Below, in pieces: positions 25,958 to 33,337 of a DNA stretch of 64,000 nt. Within the stretch, counting starts at the first letter, position 1; every line of letters begins with the position of its first letter. The notes beneath the pieces were generated by a model, which made no database searches, was not told the origin of the DNA, and saw only the letters and a program-made list of their open reading frames with translations. This DNA comes from Streptomyces sp. col6 (GTDB lineage Bacteria; Actinomycetota; Actinomycetes; Streptomycetales; Streptomycetaceae). Location: NCBI RefSeq assembly GCF_008042035.1, contig NZ_RDBL01000014.1:62001-126000 (forward strand), read 5' to 3'. A program made the translations under genes and the position numbers.

Positions 25958-26889
25958 ACGCCACCCTGGCAGCCGTCGCGCTGTCCCTCGTCTCCGCCGC
26001 CGCGTACGCCGCCGCCGCGGTGGCCCAGGCCCGGCTGGCCGAACGCACCGCACCCGGCACCGGAACGCTCCGGATGCTCGGGCGCGGCGCCTGGTGGTGC
26101 GCGGTCGGCATGAACGCGGGCGGGGCGCTGCTGCACGTGGCCGCCCTGAAGTACGGGCCGCTCACCCTCGTCCAGCCGCTCGGCGCACTGACCCTGGTGG
26201 CGGCGGTCCCGCTGGGCGCCCGTGCCGCCGGTCGCCGGGTCACCCTCACCGAGTGGCGCGGCACCCTGCTCACGCTGCTCGGCCTCGGCGCCCTGCTCCT
26301 GACGGCGGGCGGATCCGCCCCGCACGAGACGCTCACCCTGCCCGAGGCGCTGGCCGTGGGCGCGGGGACCATGGCCCTCGTCGCCGGCCTCAGCCGCCCC
26401 GGCGCCCGCCCCGGACTCCGGCACGCGGCGGCGTCCGGCATCACCTCGGGTGTCGCCTCCGCGCTCACCCAGACCCTGACCGTCGCGGCCACCGACCACA
26501 CGGGACCGCTGCTCAGCGCCCGCCTGGTGGTCGTCGCCCTGCTCGTGTCCGCCTTCGCGATGGGCGGCCTGCTGCTCTCCCAGACCGCCTACCGGGGCGG
26601 ACTCGGGGCGCCGCTCGCCGTCGTCACCCTCGCCAACCCGGTCGCCGCCGCGGTCATCGGCCTCGCGCTGCTGGGGGAGCGGTTCCAGGGCGGCCCGGCC
26701 GGTCTTGTCCCGGCACTGCTCGGCACCGCGGCGGCCGTCAGGGGCGTGATCCTTCTCAGCCGGGCCCAGGCTCGGACCGCCCCCGCCGTGGCCGGGGCCC
26801 CGCCGGCCACCCCGTCGCGGGTGGTCATCAGCAGCCCCCGTCCGACGCGCCGGGAACAGCGGCGCCGGGTCGGGGCGGGGCGCCACTGA
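25954..26889 (+). CDS. DMT-superfamily (EamA-like) membrane transporter
   Basis: 311 residues, about 9-10 hydrophobic helices, GTG start overlapping the PAP2 stop. The repeats typical of drug/metabolite transporters are visible: HVAALKYGPLTLVQPLGALTLVAAVPLGAR in the first half and YRGGLGAPLAVVTLANPVAAAVIGLALLGERF in the second. The cytoplasmic C-terminus is long and basic (SRVVISSPRPTRREQRRRVGAGRH). Substrate unknown. Coupling to PAP2 and shared TetR control suggest export of a lipid-linked or toxic small molecule. Confidence 0.82.
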   Translation: MNATLAAVALSLVSAAAYAAAAVAQARLAERTAPGTGTLRMLGRGAWWCAVGMNAGGALLHVAALKYGPLTLVQPLGALTLVAAVPLGARAAGRRVTLTEWRGTLLTLLGLGALLLTAGGSAPHETLTLPEALAVGAGTMALVAGLSRPGARPGLRHAAASGITSGVASALTQTLTVAATDHTGPLLSARLVVVALLVSAFAMGGLLLSQTAYRGGLGAPLAVVTLANPVAAAVIGLALLGERFQGGPAGLVPALLGTAAAVRGVILLSRAQARTAPAVAGAPPATPSRVVISSPRPTRREQRRRVGAGRH

Positions 26890-26899
26890 GGCGCGGGCG

Positions 26900-27430
26900 T
26901 CACGCCGGGGGGTCCGCCAGTGCGCGGGTGATCCACCCGATCCAGAAGTTCTCCAGGTCGATGCCACCGCGCAGTACCAGATGCCGCAGCCGGTCCTCGG
27001 GCGCGTCCCGCTCCGGCGGGAAGTCCCGGGTCTCGATCTCCAGGTACTCGGCGAGCTGCCGCCGGTGCAGCTCCAGATGGCGGCGCAGCTCCGCGTCCAG
27101 CCCCGGCGCCCCGACCACCGCCGCCGCCCGCATCCGCAGCAGCAGCGGATCGCGTACCTGCTTGGGGTCCTCCTGCCGGGCCACCCAGGCGGACAGCGCC
27201 TCGCGGCCCGCCGGCAGCACCTCGTACTCCTTCTTCTGCCCCCGGGCCGGCTGCGCCGAGGGCAGCGCCCTGATCTGCCCGGCCTGCTCCAGCTTGCCCA
27301 GCTCGCGGTAGATCTGCTGGTGCGTGGCCGACCAGAAGTAGCCGATCGACCGGTCGAACCTACGGGTCAGTTCGAGGCCCGACGAGGGCTTCTCCAGCAG
27401 GGCGGTGAGGATCGCGTACGGCAGTGACAT
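26900..27430 (-). CDS. PadR-family transcriptional regulator
   Basis: 176 residues. ATG 27430 is preferred to 27439 because AGGA lies 8 nt upstream. The N-terminal winged helix is typical PadR (MSLPYAILTALLEKPSSGLELTRRFDRSIGYFWSATHQQIYRELGKLEQAGQI), and the C-terminal vir-like helical domain carries MRAAAVVGAPGLDAELRRHLELHRRQLAEYLEIE. PadR proteins respond to phenolic acids or drugs. It could regulate the DMT transporter to its left (convergent, 10 nt between stops) or the FadH gene to its right. Confidence 0.9.
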   Translation of the reverse strand: MSLPYAILTALLEKPSSGLELTRRFDRSIGYFWSATHQQIYRELGKLEQAGQIRALPSAQPARGQKKEYEVLPAGREALSAWVARQEDPKQVRDPLLLRMRAAAVVGAPGLDAELRRHLELHRRQLAEYLEIETRDFPPERDAPEDRLRHLVLRGGIDLENFWIGWITRALADPPA

Positions 27431-27444
27431 GGGGTGCATCCTAG

Positions 27445-27478
27445 GGACGGCCGGGCGGCCCGCAGCCGCCCGGCGTCC
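27445..27478 (-). terminator. hairpin terminator of fadH
   Basis: GGAC-x-GCCGGGCGG and its complement (27445-27457 and 27466-27478) form a stem of about 13 bp with one internal mismatch and an 8-nt loop, directly after the stop of the FadH gene (27482) on the minus strand. Confidence 0.7.
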
Positions 27479-27481
27479 GGG

Positions 27482-29497
27482 TCAGAGCGAGCCGGCGAGT
27501 TCCGTGCCCTGGCGGATCGCGCGCTTGGCGTCCAGCTCGGCCGCGACGTCGGCGCCGCCGATCAGGTGCGCGCTACGGCCCGCGGCGAGCAGTTCCTCGT
27601 ACAGGTCCCGGCGCGGTTCCTGGCCGGCGCACAGCACGATCGTGTCGACCGGCAGTACGTGCCGCTCGTCGCCGACCGTGATGTGCAGGCCCTCGTCGTC
27701 GATCCGGTCGTACGTGACGCCCGCGGTCATCGTGACCCCGCGGTGGCGCAGTTCGGTGCGGTGGATCCAGCCGGTCGTCTTGCCGAGGCCCGCGCCGACC
27801 TTGCTGGTCTTGCGCTGGAGCAGATGGACGGTACGGGCGGTTTTCGGGCGCTCCGGTGCGGCGAGGCCGCCGCGTTCCCGGTACTCGGTGTCGACGCCCC
27901 ACTGCCGGAAGAAGACCTCCGGGTCCAGGCTCGCGGCCTCGCCGCCGTCCGTCAGGAACTCCGCCACGTCGAAGCCGATCCCGCCCGCCCCGACGAGCGC
28001 GACCCGGTCGCCGACCGGCGCCCCGTGGCGCAGCACGTCGAGGTAGCTGACGACGCTGGGGTGATCGACCCCGGGGATCGGAGGGGTGCGGGGCGTGACA
28101 CCGGTGGCGAGGACCACCTCGTCGAAGCCTTCGAGGTCCCCGGCGCCGACCGGAGTGCCGAGCCGCAGGGCGACCTTCTCCTCCGCGAGCCGGGTGCGGA
28201 AGTAGCGCAGCGTCTCGTTGAACTCCCCCTTGCCCGGCACCCGGCGGGCCACGTTCAGCTGCCCGCCGATCTCGTCGGCCGCGTCGAACAGCGTGACCTC
28301 GTGGCCGCGTTCGGCGGCTGTGACCGCGCAGGCGAGTCCGGCGGGCCCGGCGCCGACGACGGCGACGCGCTTGCGGGTGCGGGTCGGCGACAGGACGAGT
28401 TCCGTCTCGTGGCAGGCGCGCGGATTGACCAGGCAGGAAGTGACCTTGCCGCTGAAGATGTGGTCCAGGCACGCCTGGTTGCAGCCGATGCAGGTGTTGA
28501 TCGCGTCGGCGCGGCCGGCCGCCGCCTTCGCCACGAAGTCCGGGTCGGCCAGGAACGGCCGGGCCATCGACACCATGTCCGCGCGGCCCGACGCGAGGAC
28601 CTGTTCGGCGGTCTCCGGTGTGTTGATGCGGTTGCTCGTCACCAGCGGTACGGAGACGGCCCCGCGCACCTTCTCGGTGACCCAGGTGAAGGCGGCCCGG
28701 GGAACCGAGGTCGCGATGGTGGGGATGCGGGCCTCGTGCCAGCCGATGCCCGTGTTGATGATCGTCGCGCCGGCCGCCTCGATCTCCCGGGCCAGGTGCA
28801 CGACCTCCTCCAGGGACGAGCCGCCGGGCACCAGGTCCAGCATCGACAGCCGGTAGATGATGATGAAGTCGCTGCCGACCCGCTCGCGGACCCGGCGGAC
28901 GATCTCGACGGGGAACCGGATGCGGTTCTCGTACGAGCCGCCCCAGCGGTCCTCGCGGTGGTTGGTCGCCGAGGCGATGAACTCGTTGATCAGATAGCCC
29001 TCGGAGCCCATGATCTCGACGCCGTCGTACCCCGCGCTCCGCGCCAGCGCCGCCGCCGTGACGAAGTCCTCGATCGTCTCCTCGACCTCGTCGTCGGTCA
29101 GGGCGTGCGGGGTGAACCCGCTGATCGGTGCCTGGAGCGCGCTCGGTGCCACCAGGCCCGGGTGATGCGCGTACCGGCCGAAGTGCAGGATCTGCAGGGC
29201 GATCCGGCCGCCCGCCTCGTGCACCGCCGAGGTCACCAGGGCGTGCTCCGCCGCCTCCGCCTCGGTCGTCATCTTCGCCCCGCCGGGGAACGAACAGCCC
29301 CGCTCGTTGGGCGCGATGCCGCCGGTGACCATGAGGCCGACGCCGCCCCGGGCACGCTCGGCGTAGAAGGCCGCCATGCGCTCGAAGCCGTTCTCGACCT
29401 CCTCCAGGCCGACGTGCATCGACCCCATCAGCACCCTGTTCGGCAGGGTGGTGAACCCGAGGTCGAGCGGGCTCAGAAGGTGCGGATACGGGCTCAT
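27482..29497 (-). CDS. fadH: 2,4-dienoyl-CoA reductase-type FMN/FAD/Fe-S oxidoreductase
   Basis: 671 residues with the full FadH architecture. An old-yellow-enzyme barrel covers about 1-330, with NRVLMGSMHVGLEE and the substrate motif HFGRYAHHPG. A 4Fe-4S site C-x2-C-x3-C-x11-C (CIGCNQACLDHIFSGKVTSC) follows near 345-365. A pyridine-nucleotide/FAD domain completes it, with GxGxxG motifs VAVVGAGPAGLACAVTAAERG and VALVGAGGIGFDVAEFL. The enzyme would reduce 2,4-dienoyl-CoA (or related enones) with NADPH in unsaturated fatty acid breakdown. It is monocistronic. A 30-bp palindrome upstream of the start is the probable operator. Confidence 0.92.
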   Translation of the reverse strand: MSPYPHLLSPLDLGFTTLPNRVLMGSMHVGLEEVENGFERMAAFYAERARGGVGLMVTGGIAPNERGCSFPGGAKMTTEAEAAEHALVTSAVHEAGGRIALQILHFGRYAHHPGLVAPSALQAPISGFTPHALTDDEVEETIEDFVTAAALARSAGYDGVEIMGSEGYLINEFIASATNHREDRWGGSYENRIRFPVEIVRRVRERVGSDFIIIYRLSMLDLVPGGSSLEEVVHLAREIEAAGATIINTGIGWHEARIPTIATSVPRAAFTWVTEKVRGAVSVPLVTSNRINTPETAEQVLASGRADMVSMARPFLADPDFVAKAAAGRADAINTCIGCNQACLDHIFSGKVTSCLVNPRACHETELVLSPTRTRKRVAVVGAGPAGLACAVTAAERGHEVTLFDAADEIGGQLNVARRVPGKGEFNETLRYFRTRLAEEKVALRLGTPVGAGDLEGFDEVVLATGVTPRTPPIPGVDHPSVVSYLDVLRHGAPVGDRVALVGAGGIGFDVAEFLTDGGEAASLDPEVFFRQWGVDTEYRERGGLAAPERPKTARTVHLLQRKTSKVGAGLGKTTGWIHRTELRHRGVTMTAGVTYDRIDDEGLHITVGDERHVLPVDTIVLCAGQEPRRDLYEELLAAGRSAHLIGGADVAAELDAKRAIRQGTELAGSL

Positions 29498-29544
29498 GCG
29501 GCGGCTCCTCGCTGTGGCGTCGCCCCAGTTCTAGACCACCGCCG

Positions 29545-29574
29545 CGCCATTGTGCAACAAGTTGCACAATGGCG
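29545..29574. promoter_or_regulatory. perfect 30-bp palindromic operator upstream of fadH
   Basis: Two 14-bp arms, exact reverse complements, at 29545-29558 and 29561-29574 around AA; the core is TTGTGCAACAAGTTGCACAA. It lies 48 bp before the FadH start and 160 bp before the DoxX gene. The size and symmetry suggest a TetR/FadR- or MarR-type binding site; no regulator gene is adjacent apart from PadR at 26900. Confidence 0.85.
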
Positions 29575-29734
29575 TTCGTCGCACTGTGTCACGGCTCACG
29601 CCCCGGCCCCCGGGTCGCCCGGATGGAGCAGCACCACGGTCCGCGTGTTCCGGGGGGCGCGGAGAGTGGTGTCGTACGGAACCGAGGGGCCCGCGTCGTC
29701 CGGGCGGGGCCCCGGAACACCACCGGAGACCTTC

Positions 29735-30259
29735 ATGGGCTGTGTCAACCGTCACGATCTCGGTCTGCTCGTCCTGCGCGCCGGCACCGGCGCGGTGCTC
29801 GCCGCGCACGGCGCCCAGAAGCTCTTCGGCTGGTTCGGCGGCGGGGGAGTCGAGGGGACCACCGCCGCCATGGAGGCGATGGGCTTCCATCCGCCGAAGC
29901 ACAGTGCGCTCGCCGCCGGGCTCGGTGAGGCGGGCGGCGGCGTGCTGCTCGCCCTGGGCCTGGCCACGCCGGCCGCCGGTGCGGCGGCTGCCGGTGCGAT
30001 GGCGGGCGCGGTGGCCGTCCACGCACCCGCGGGCTTCTTCGCGCAGGGCGGCGGATACGAGTACCCGGCCTTCCTCGGCTTCACCGCCGCAGCGATCGGC
30101 CTGACCGGCCCGGGGCGCTACTCGGTCGACCATGCCACCGGCCACGCGTTCAACCAGCCCTGGATGGTCGCGCTCGCCTTCGCCGGCAGCGCGGCGGCGG
30201 CGGCCGCCGTGGTCGGCAAACGGTCCCGGGCTCGGATGCCGGAGCCGGAGGAGTTCTGA
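29735..30259 (+). CDS. DoxX-family membrane protein
   Basis: 174 residues, start ATG 29735 with GGAGA 6 nt upstream. Four hydrophobic helices are visible, and the DoxX entry GLLVLRAGTGAVLAAHGAQKLFGWFGGGGVEGTTAAMEAMGF is well conserved, as is GEAGGGVLLALGLATPAAG. DoxX proteins are quinone-linked or redox-associated membrane proteins of uncertain biochemical role; some assist respiration or detoxification. Divergent from fadH and possibly sharing its palindromic operator. Confidence 0.88.
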   Translation: MGCVNRHDLGLLVLRAGTGAVLAAHGAQKLFGWFGGGGVEGTTAAMEAMGFHPPKHSALAAGLGEAGGGVLLALGLATPAAGAAAAGAMAGAVAVHAPAGFFAQGGGYEYPAFLGFTAAAIGLTGPGRYSVDHATGHAFNQPWMVALAFAGSAAAAAAVVGKRSRARMPEPEEF

Positions 30260-30280
30260 GGGTGCGGTGCCGGAAAGGGG

Positions 30281-30315
30281 GTGGCCCGCGACGGCCTTCA
30301 GGCGTCACGGGCCAC
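30281..30315. terminator. terminator between convergent DoxX and ferredoxin-reductase genes
   Basis: GTGGCCCG-c-GACG at 30281-30293 pairs with CGTC-a-CGGGCCAC at 30303-30315 (one mismatch, 9-nt loop). It lies between the stops of the two convergent genes. Confidence 0.7.
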
Positions 30316-30334
30316 ACGGGGGCCGCGCATCGGC

Positions 30335-31969
30335 TCAGCGGCGCCCCTTCGATGCCGCGACCAGTTCCGGGACCGTGCCGAACTTGACCCTCGGCCGTCC
30401 GCCGTCCCGGCCGCGTGCCCGCTCGGCCCGGTCGATGGCGGCCAGGCCGCGCGCGTCGACCACCTGACGGATGCGGCCCCGGACCAGGCGGGCGAACGCC
30501 TTGGCCGGGTGGGAGGGGGAGGGGAGCGCACCGGCCACCGCGTCCGCGAGCAGCGTGCCCACGGTCTCCGCCGCGCAGGTGCGGTTCGCGCCGATGCCCC
30601 CCGAGGGGCCCCGCTTGATCCAGCCGACGACATACGTGCCGGTCAGGCCGGCCACCCGGCCGCCCTCGTGCGGGACGGTGCCGCTCGCCTCGTCGAAGGG
30701 CAGGCCGGGAACCGCCCGGCCCCGGTACCCGATGGCCCGCAGGAACAGCTGCGCCGGGATCTCCGCCTCGCCGCCGTCCGCCGTGACCCGTACGCCCGCC
30801 ACATCGTCCCCGCCGCGGATCTCCACGGGCGCCGAGTGGAAGCGGAACACGATGCGCCGCCCCTCGGCCGGAGAGCGCGACCAGTCGACGCGCTCCCGGC
30901 GTACCTCGTGCAGCACGGCCGCCGTGCTGCCCGGCGCCGCCTCCTCGATCGCGGGGCCGATGCGCGGATCGTGGTCGTCCACCACCAGCTCCACGCCCGG
31001 CAGATGCTTCAGCGCCAGCAGCTCGGACGAGGTGCACGCGGCGTCCTCCGGGCCGCGCCGGCCGAGCAGGACGACCTCGCGCACCGCCGAACCCCGCAGG
31101 GCCGCGAGCGCGTGGTCGGCGATGTCGGTGCCCGCGAGCCCGGCCGGGTCCGCGACGAGGATGCGCGCCACGTCGAGCGCCACGTTGCCGTTCCCGGCGA
31201 CGACCACCCGCTCGGCCCGGGACAGGTCCACGGACTCCGGTGCCACCTCGGGGTGCGCGTTGTACCAGGAGACGAACGAGGTGGCCGCGATGCTGGACGG
31301 CAGGTCCTCGCCCGGGATGGAGAGCCGGCGGTCGGCGCCCGCCCCGACCGCGTAGATCACCGCGTCGTGGTGTGCCGCCAGCTCCTCGGCGGACAGGTCC
31401 TTGCCCACCTCGACCCCGAGGTGCATCCGTACCCGGGGATGGGAGTGGAACCGTGCGAAGGTCTCACCCACGCCTTTCGTGCCCGGGTGGTCCGGCGCCA
31501 CCCCGTACCGGACGAGGCCGCCTGCCACCGGCAGCCGGTCGACCAGGGTCACCTCGGCGTTGGTGTGCAGCAGCAGATCCTCGGCGGCGTACATCCCGGC
31601 GGGCCCGGTCCCGACGACCGCCACCCGGATCGGCGCGAAGTCCGACGGCAGGCTCCGCTCGAAGGAAGGGGCGCCCCAGGCATGGAAGTTGGGCCCGGCA
31701 GCGGGCTCCGGCTCCCGGTCCGCGTAGTACGCCGCGTTGATGGCGGCGTACTCCTTGCGCGCCCCGAAGAGGCTGTCCACCGGGAAGATCGCGTCCACCG
31801 GGCAGGCGTCGGCGCAGGCCCCGCAGTCGATGCAGGTCTGCGGGTCGACGTACAGCATCTCCGTACTGCCGAAGTCCTGCTCCTGTGGCGTCGGGTGGAT
31901 GCAGTTGACGGGGCACACGGCGACACAGGTGGCATCGCTGCAGCAGGTCTGGGTGATGGCGTAGGTCAT
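30335..31969 (-). CDS. ferredoxin domain-ferredoxin/NADP reductase fusion, FprB-like
   Basis: 544 residues. Residues 1-85 are a 7Fe-type bacterial ferredoxin (CCSDATCVAVCPVNCIHP, then CIDCGACADACPVDAIFP). The remainder is an adrenodoxin-reductase-like NADPH:ferredoxin oxidoreductase, with IRVAVVGTGPAGMYAAEDLL for FAD, VVVAGNGNVALDVARIL for NADP, and GWIKRGPSGGIGANRTCAAET near the C-terminus. The layout equals mycobacterial FprB. It lies 21 nt downstream of the AurF-like oxygenase gene in the same direction, so it probably supplies electrons from NADPH to that diiron enzyme. Confidence 0.92.
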   Translation of the reverse strand: MTYAITQTCCSDATCVAVCPVNCIHPTPQEQDFGSTEMLYVDPQTCIDCGACADACPVDAIFPVDSLFGARKEYAAINAAYYADREPEPAAGPNFHAWGAPSFERSLPSDFAPIRVAVVGTGPAGMYAAEDLLLHTNAEVTLVDRLPVAGGLVRYGVAPDHPGTKGVGETFARFHSHPRVRMHLGVEVGKDLSAEELAAHHDAVIYAVGAGADRRLSIPGEDLPSSIAATSFVSWYNAHPEVAPESVDLSRAERVVVAGNGNVALDVARILVADPAGLAGTDIADHALAALRGSAVREVVLLGRRGPEDAACTSSELLALKHLPGVELVVDDHDPRIGPAIEEAAPGSTAAVLHEVRRERVDWSRSPAEGRRIVFRFHSAPVEIRGGDDVAGVRVTADGGEAEIPAQLFLRAIGYRGRAVPGLPFDEASGTVPHEGGRVAGLTGTYVVGWIKRGPSGGIGANRTCAAETVGTLLADAVAGALPSPSHPAKAFARLVRGRIRQVVDARGLAAIDRAERARGRDGGRPRVKFGTVPELVAASKGRR

Positions 31970-31990
31970 GGCTCGGGCTCTCGGCTCGGG

Positions 31991-32905
31991 TCAGATCAGG
32001 TCGGCGCGCTTGTAGAAGAACAGGGCCGGCTTCGTCAGCAGACGGGCCGAGGCCAGGAACTCCATCAGCCCCGAACAGCTCGACCGCATCAGGGACTTGT
32101 GGTGCTCGTTGGTCTTCGCCTCGGCCCGCGCCCGCGCGGCGTCCAGGCCGGCGTTCGCGTACACGTCGCGGTTCACCATGCTGGTGACGATGTAGTACGA
32201 GGCGATGGCGACGACGAGCGCGTTGAGGTGGCGGCGCACCGGGCCCGCGCCGCGCAGGCGCTTGCGGGTCTCGTCGCGGGCGAACTTCATGTGGCGCGAC
32301 TCCTCCACCACATGGATGTTGTTGATCGTGCGGACGAACGGCGCGACACGCTCGTCGCGCATCCAGTCGCGCTGCATCACGTCGAGCACCTCCTCCGCCA
32401 CGAGGATCGCCGCGTACGCCGCCTCGCCGAAGGCGAGGGTCTTGAAGGCGCGGCCCAGTTCGAGCACCGGGCGGCGCGGCCGGTACGCCGGTGCGCCGAG
32501 CTTCGCCGCGCCCCGGGCGAACATGATCGAGTGCCGGCACTCGTCGGCGACCTCGGTCAGGGCCCACTGGAAGCGCGGGTCGGTCGGGTCCTTGGCGTAC
32601 ATGTCCCGCAGCACCATCTGCTGGAGGATCATCTCGAACCAGATGCCGGTACTGGCGACGGACGCGGCCTCCTGACGGGTCAGCGCCTTGCGCTGAGCCT
32701 CCGTCAGTTCGCCCCAGTACGCGGTGGCGTAGAGCGTGCTCCACTCGGGGCTCGCCCCGTGGTGGTCCGTGTCCAGGGGGGTGTCCCAGTCCACTTCGGT
32801 GGCCGGGTCGTACGAGAGCTTCGCGGACGAATCGAGCAGGCGCCGGGCGACGTCCTGCTCGGCGGCCCGGTCCTGGTCCTCCGGCCGAACGGTGCTGCTT
32901 GCCAT
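31991..32905 (-). CDS. AurF-like diiron oxygenase
   Basis: 304 residues of the p-aminobenzoate N-oxygenase AurF/ferritin-like diiron family. Metal-ligand motifs are visible: WFEMILQQMVLRDMYA, then EVADECRHSIMFARG (E-x2-H), AILVAEEVLDVMQRD, and NIHVVEESRHMKFARDE (E-x2-H). AurF relatives oxidise arylamines or hydroxylate unactivated carbons. No biosynthetic cluster surrounds it, so the substrate is unknown. It forms a compact operon with the ferredoxin-reductase fusion, under a duplicated operator 95-143 bp upstream. Confidence 0.87.
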   Translation of the reverse strand: MASSTVRPEDQDRAAEQDVARRLLDSSAKLSYDPATEVDWDTPLDTDHHGASPEWSTLYATAYWGELTEAQRKALTRQEAASVASTGIWFEMILQQMVLRDMYAKDPTDPRFQWALTEVADECRHSIMFARGAAKLGAPAYRPRRPVLELGRAFKTLAFGEAAYAAILVAEEVLDVMQRDWMRDERVAPFVRTINNIHVVEESRHMKFARDETRKRLRGAGPVRRHLNALVVAIASYYIVTSMVNRDVYANAGLDAARARAEAKTNEHHKSLMRSSCSGLMEFLASARLLTKPALFFYKRADLI

Positions 32906-32999
32906 GCTGCGGCTCCTTGACTGAGAGATCGACCCGGCGCCGTCCGGCCCCCATCCCGTGTCACCCGATGAGATCGCCTGCCGTCGAGCGCCGCCCTCG

Positions 33000-33048
33000 C
33001 TTGTTAGACGTCGCGTCTAGCAAGCTGTTAGACGGAAGGTATAGCAAG
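33000..33048 (-). promoter_or_regulatory. two tandem palindromic operators upstream of AurF/FprB operon
   Basis: 33000-33024 is a 25-bp near-perfect palindrome with arms CTTGTTAGACG and CGTCTAGCAAG (one mismatch). 33025-33048 holds a weaker second copy, CTGTTAGAC...GTATAGCAAG. The TTAGAC/GTCTAA half-sites and 25-bp spacing resemble TetR-family operators. No TetR gene adjoins this operon, so the regulator acts from elsewhere. Confidence 0.72.
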
Positions 33049-33337
33049 AGGCGCGCGGGAACTACCCCCGCGTAGGAAATTCCCACGTTCTCTCCACGGC
33101 GGGGAGGGTGTCCGTCGCCCGTCCGTGAGTGGGGCTTGTGTCCAGCCGGCTGTCCGGCCGGGCGGGCGTCTCGCGGTCGTTACGACCCGATTGCGCAGTG
33201 AACGGCCTAGAATTGACGTGGTCAAATCAAGAAAGCGCCGTCTTTTCGTGTTCACATCCTTGTACGCCGGCCTCGCCGAATCTATCCTCACCATCCAGAA
33301 AGCGCTTTCCATCTCTCTTCGACGAATGGGAACGAAC
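33049..33337. promoter_or_regulatory. pectate lyase upstream region with two palindromes
   Basis: No gene is seen here. TTGACGTGGTCAA (33213-33225) is an inverted repeat TTGAC/GTCAA, and GAAAGCGCTTTC (33298-33309) is a perfect 12-bp palindrome of the LacI-family operator type, 28 bp before the lyase start. A half-copy GAAAGCGCC lies at 33231. Together they suggest carbon-source control, for instance by a pectin-derived sugar or a LacI repressor. Confidence 0.55.
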
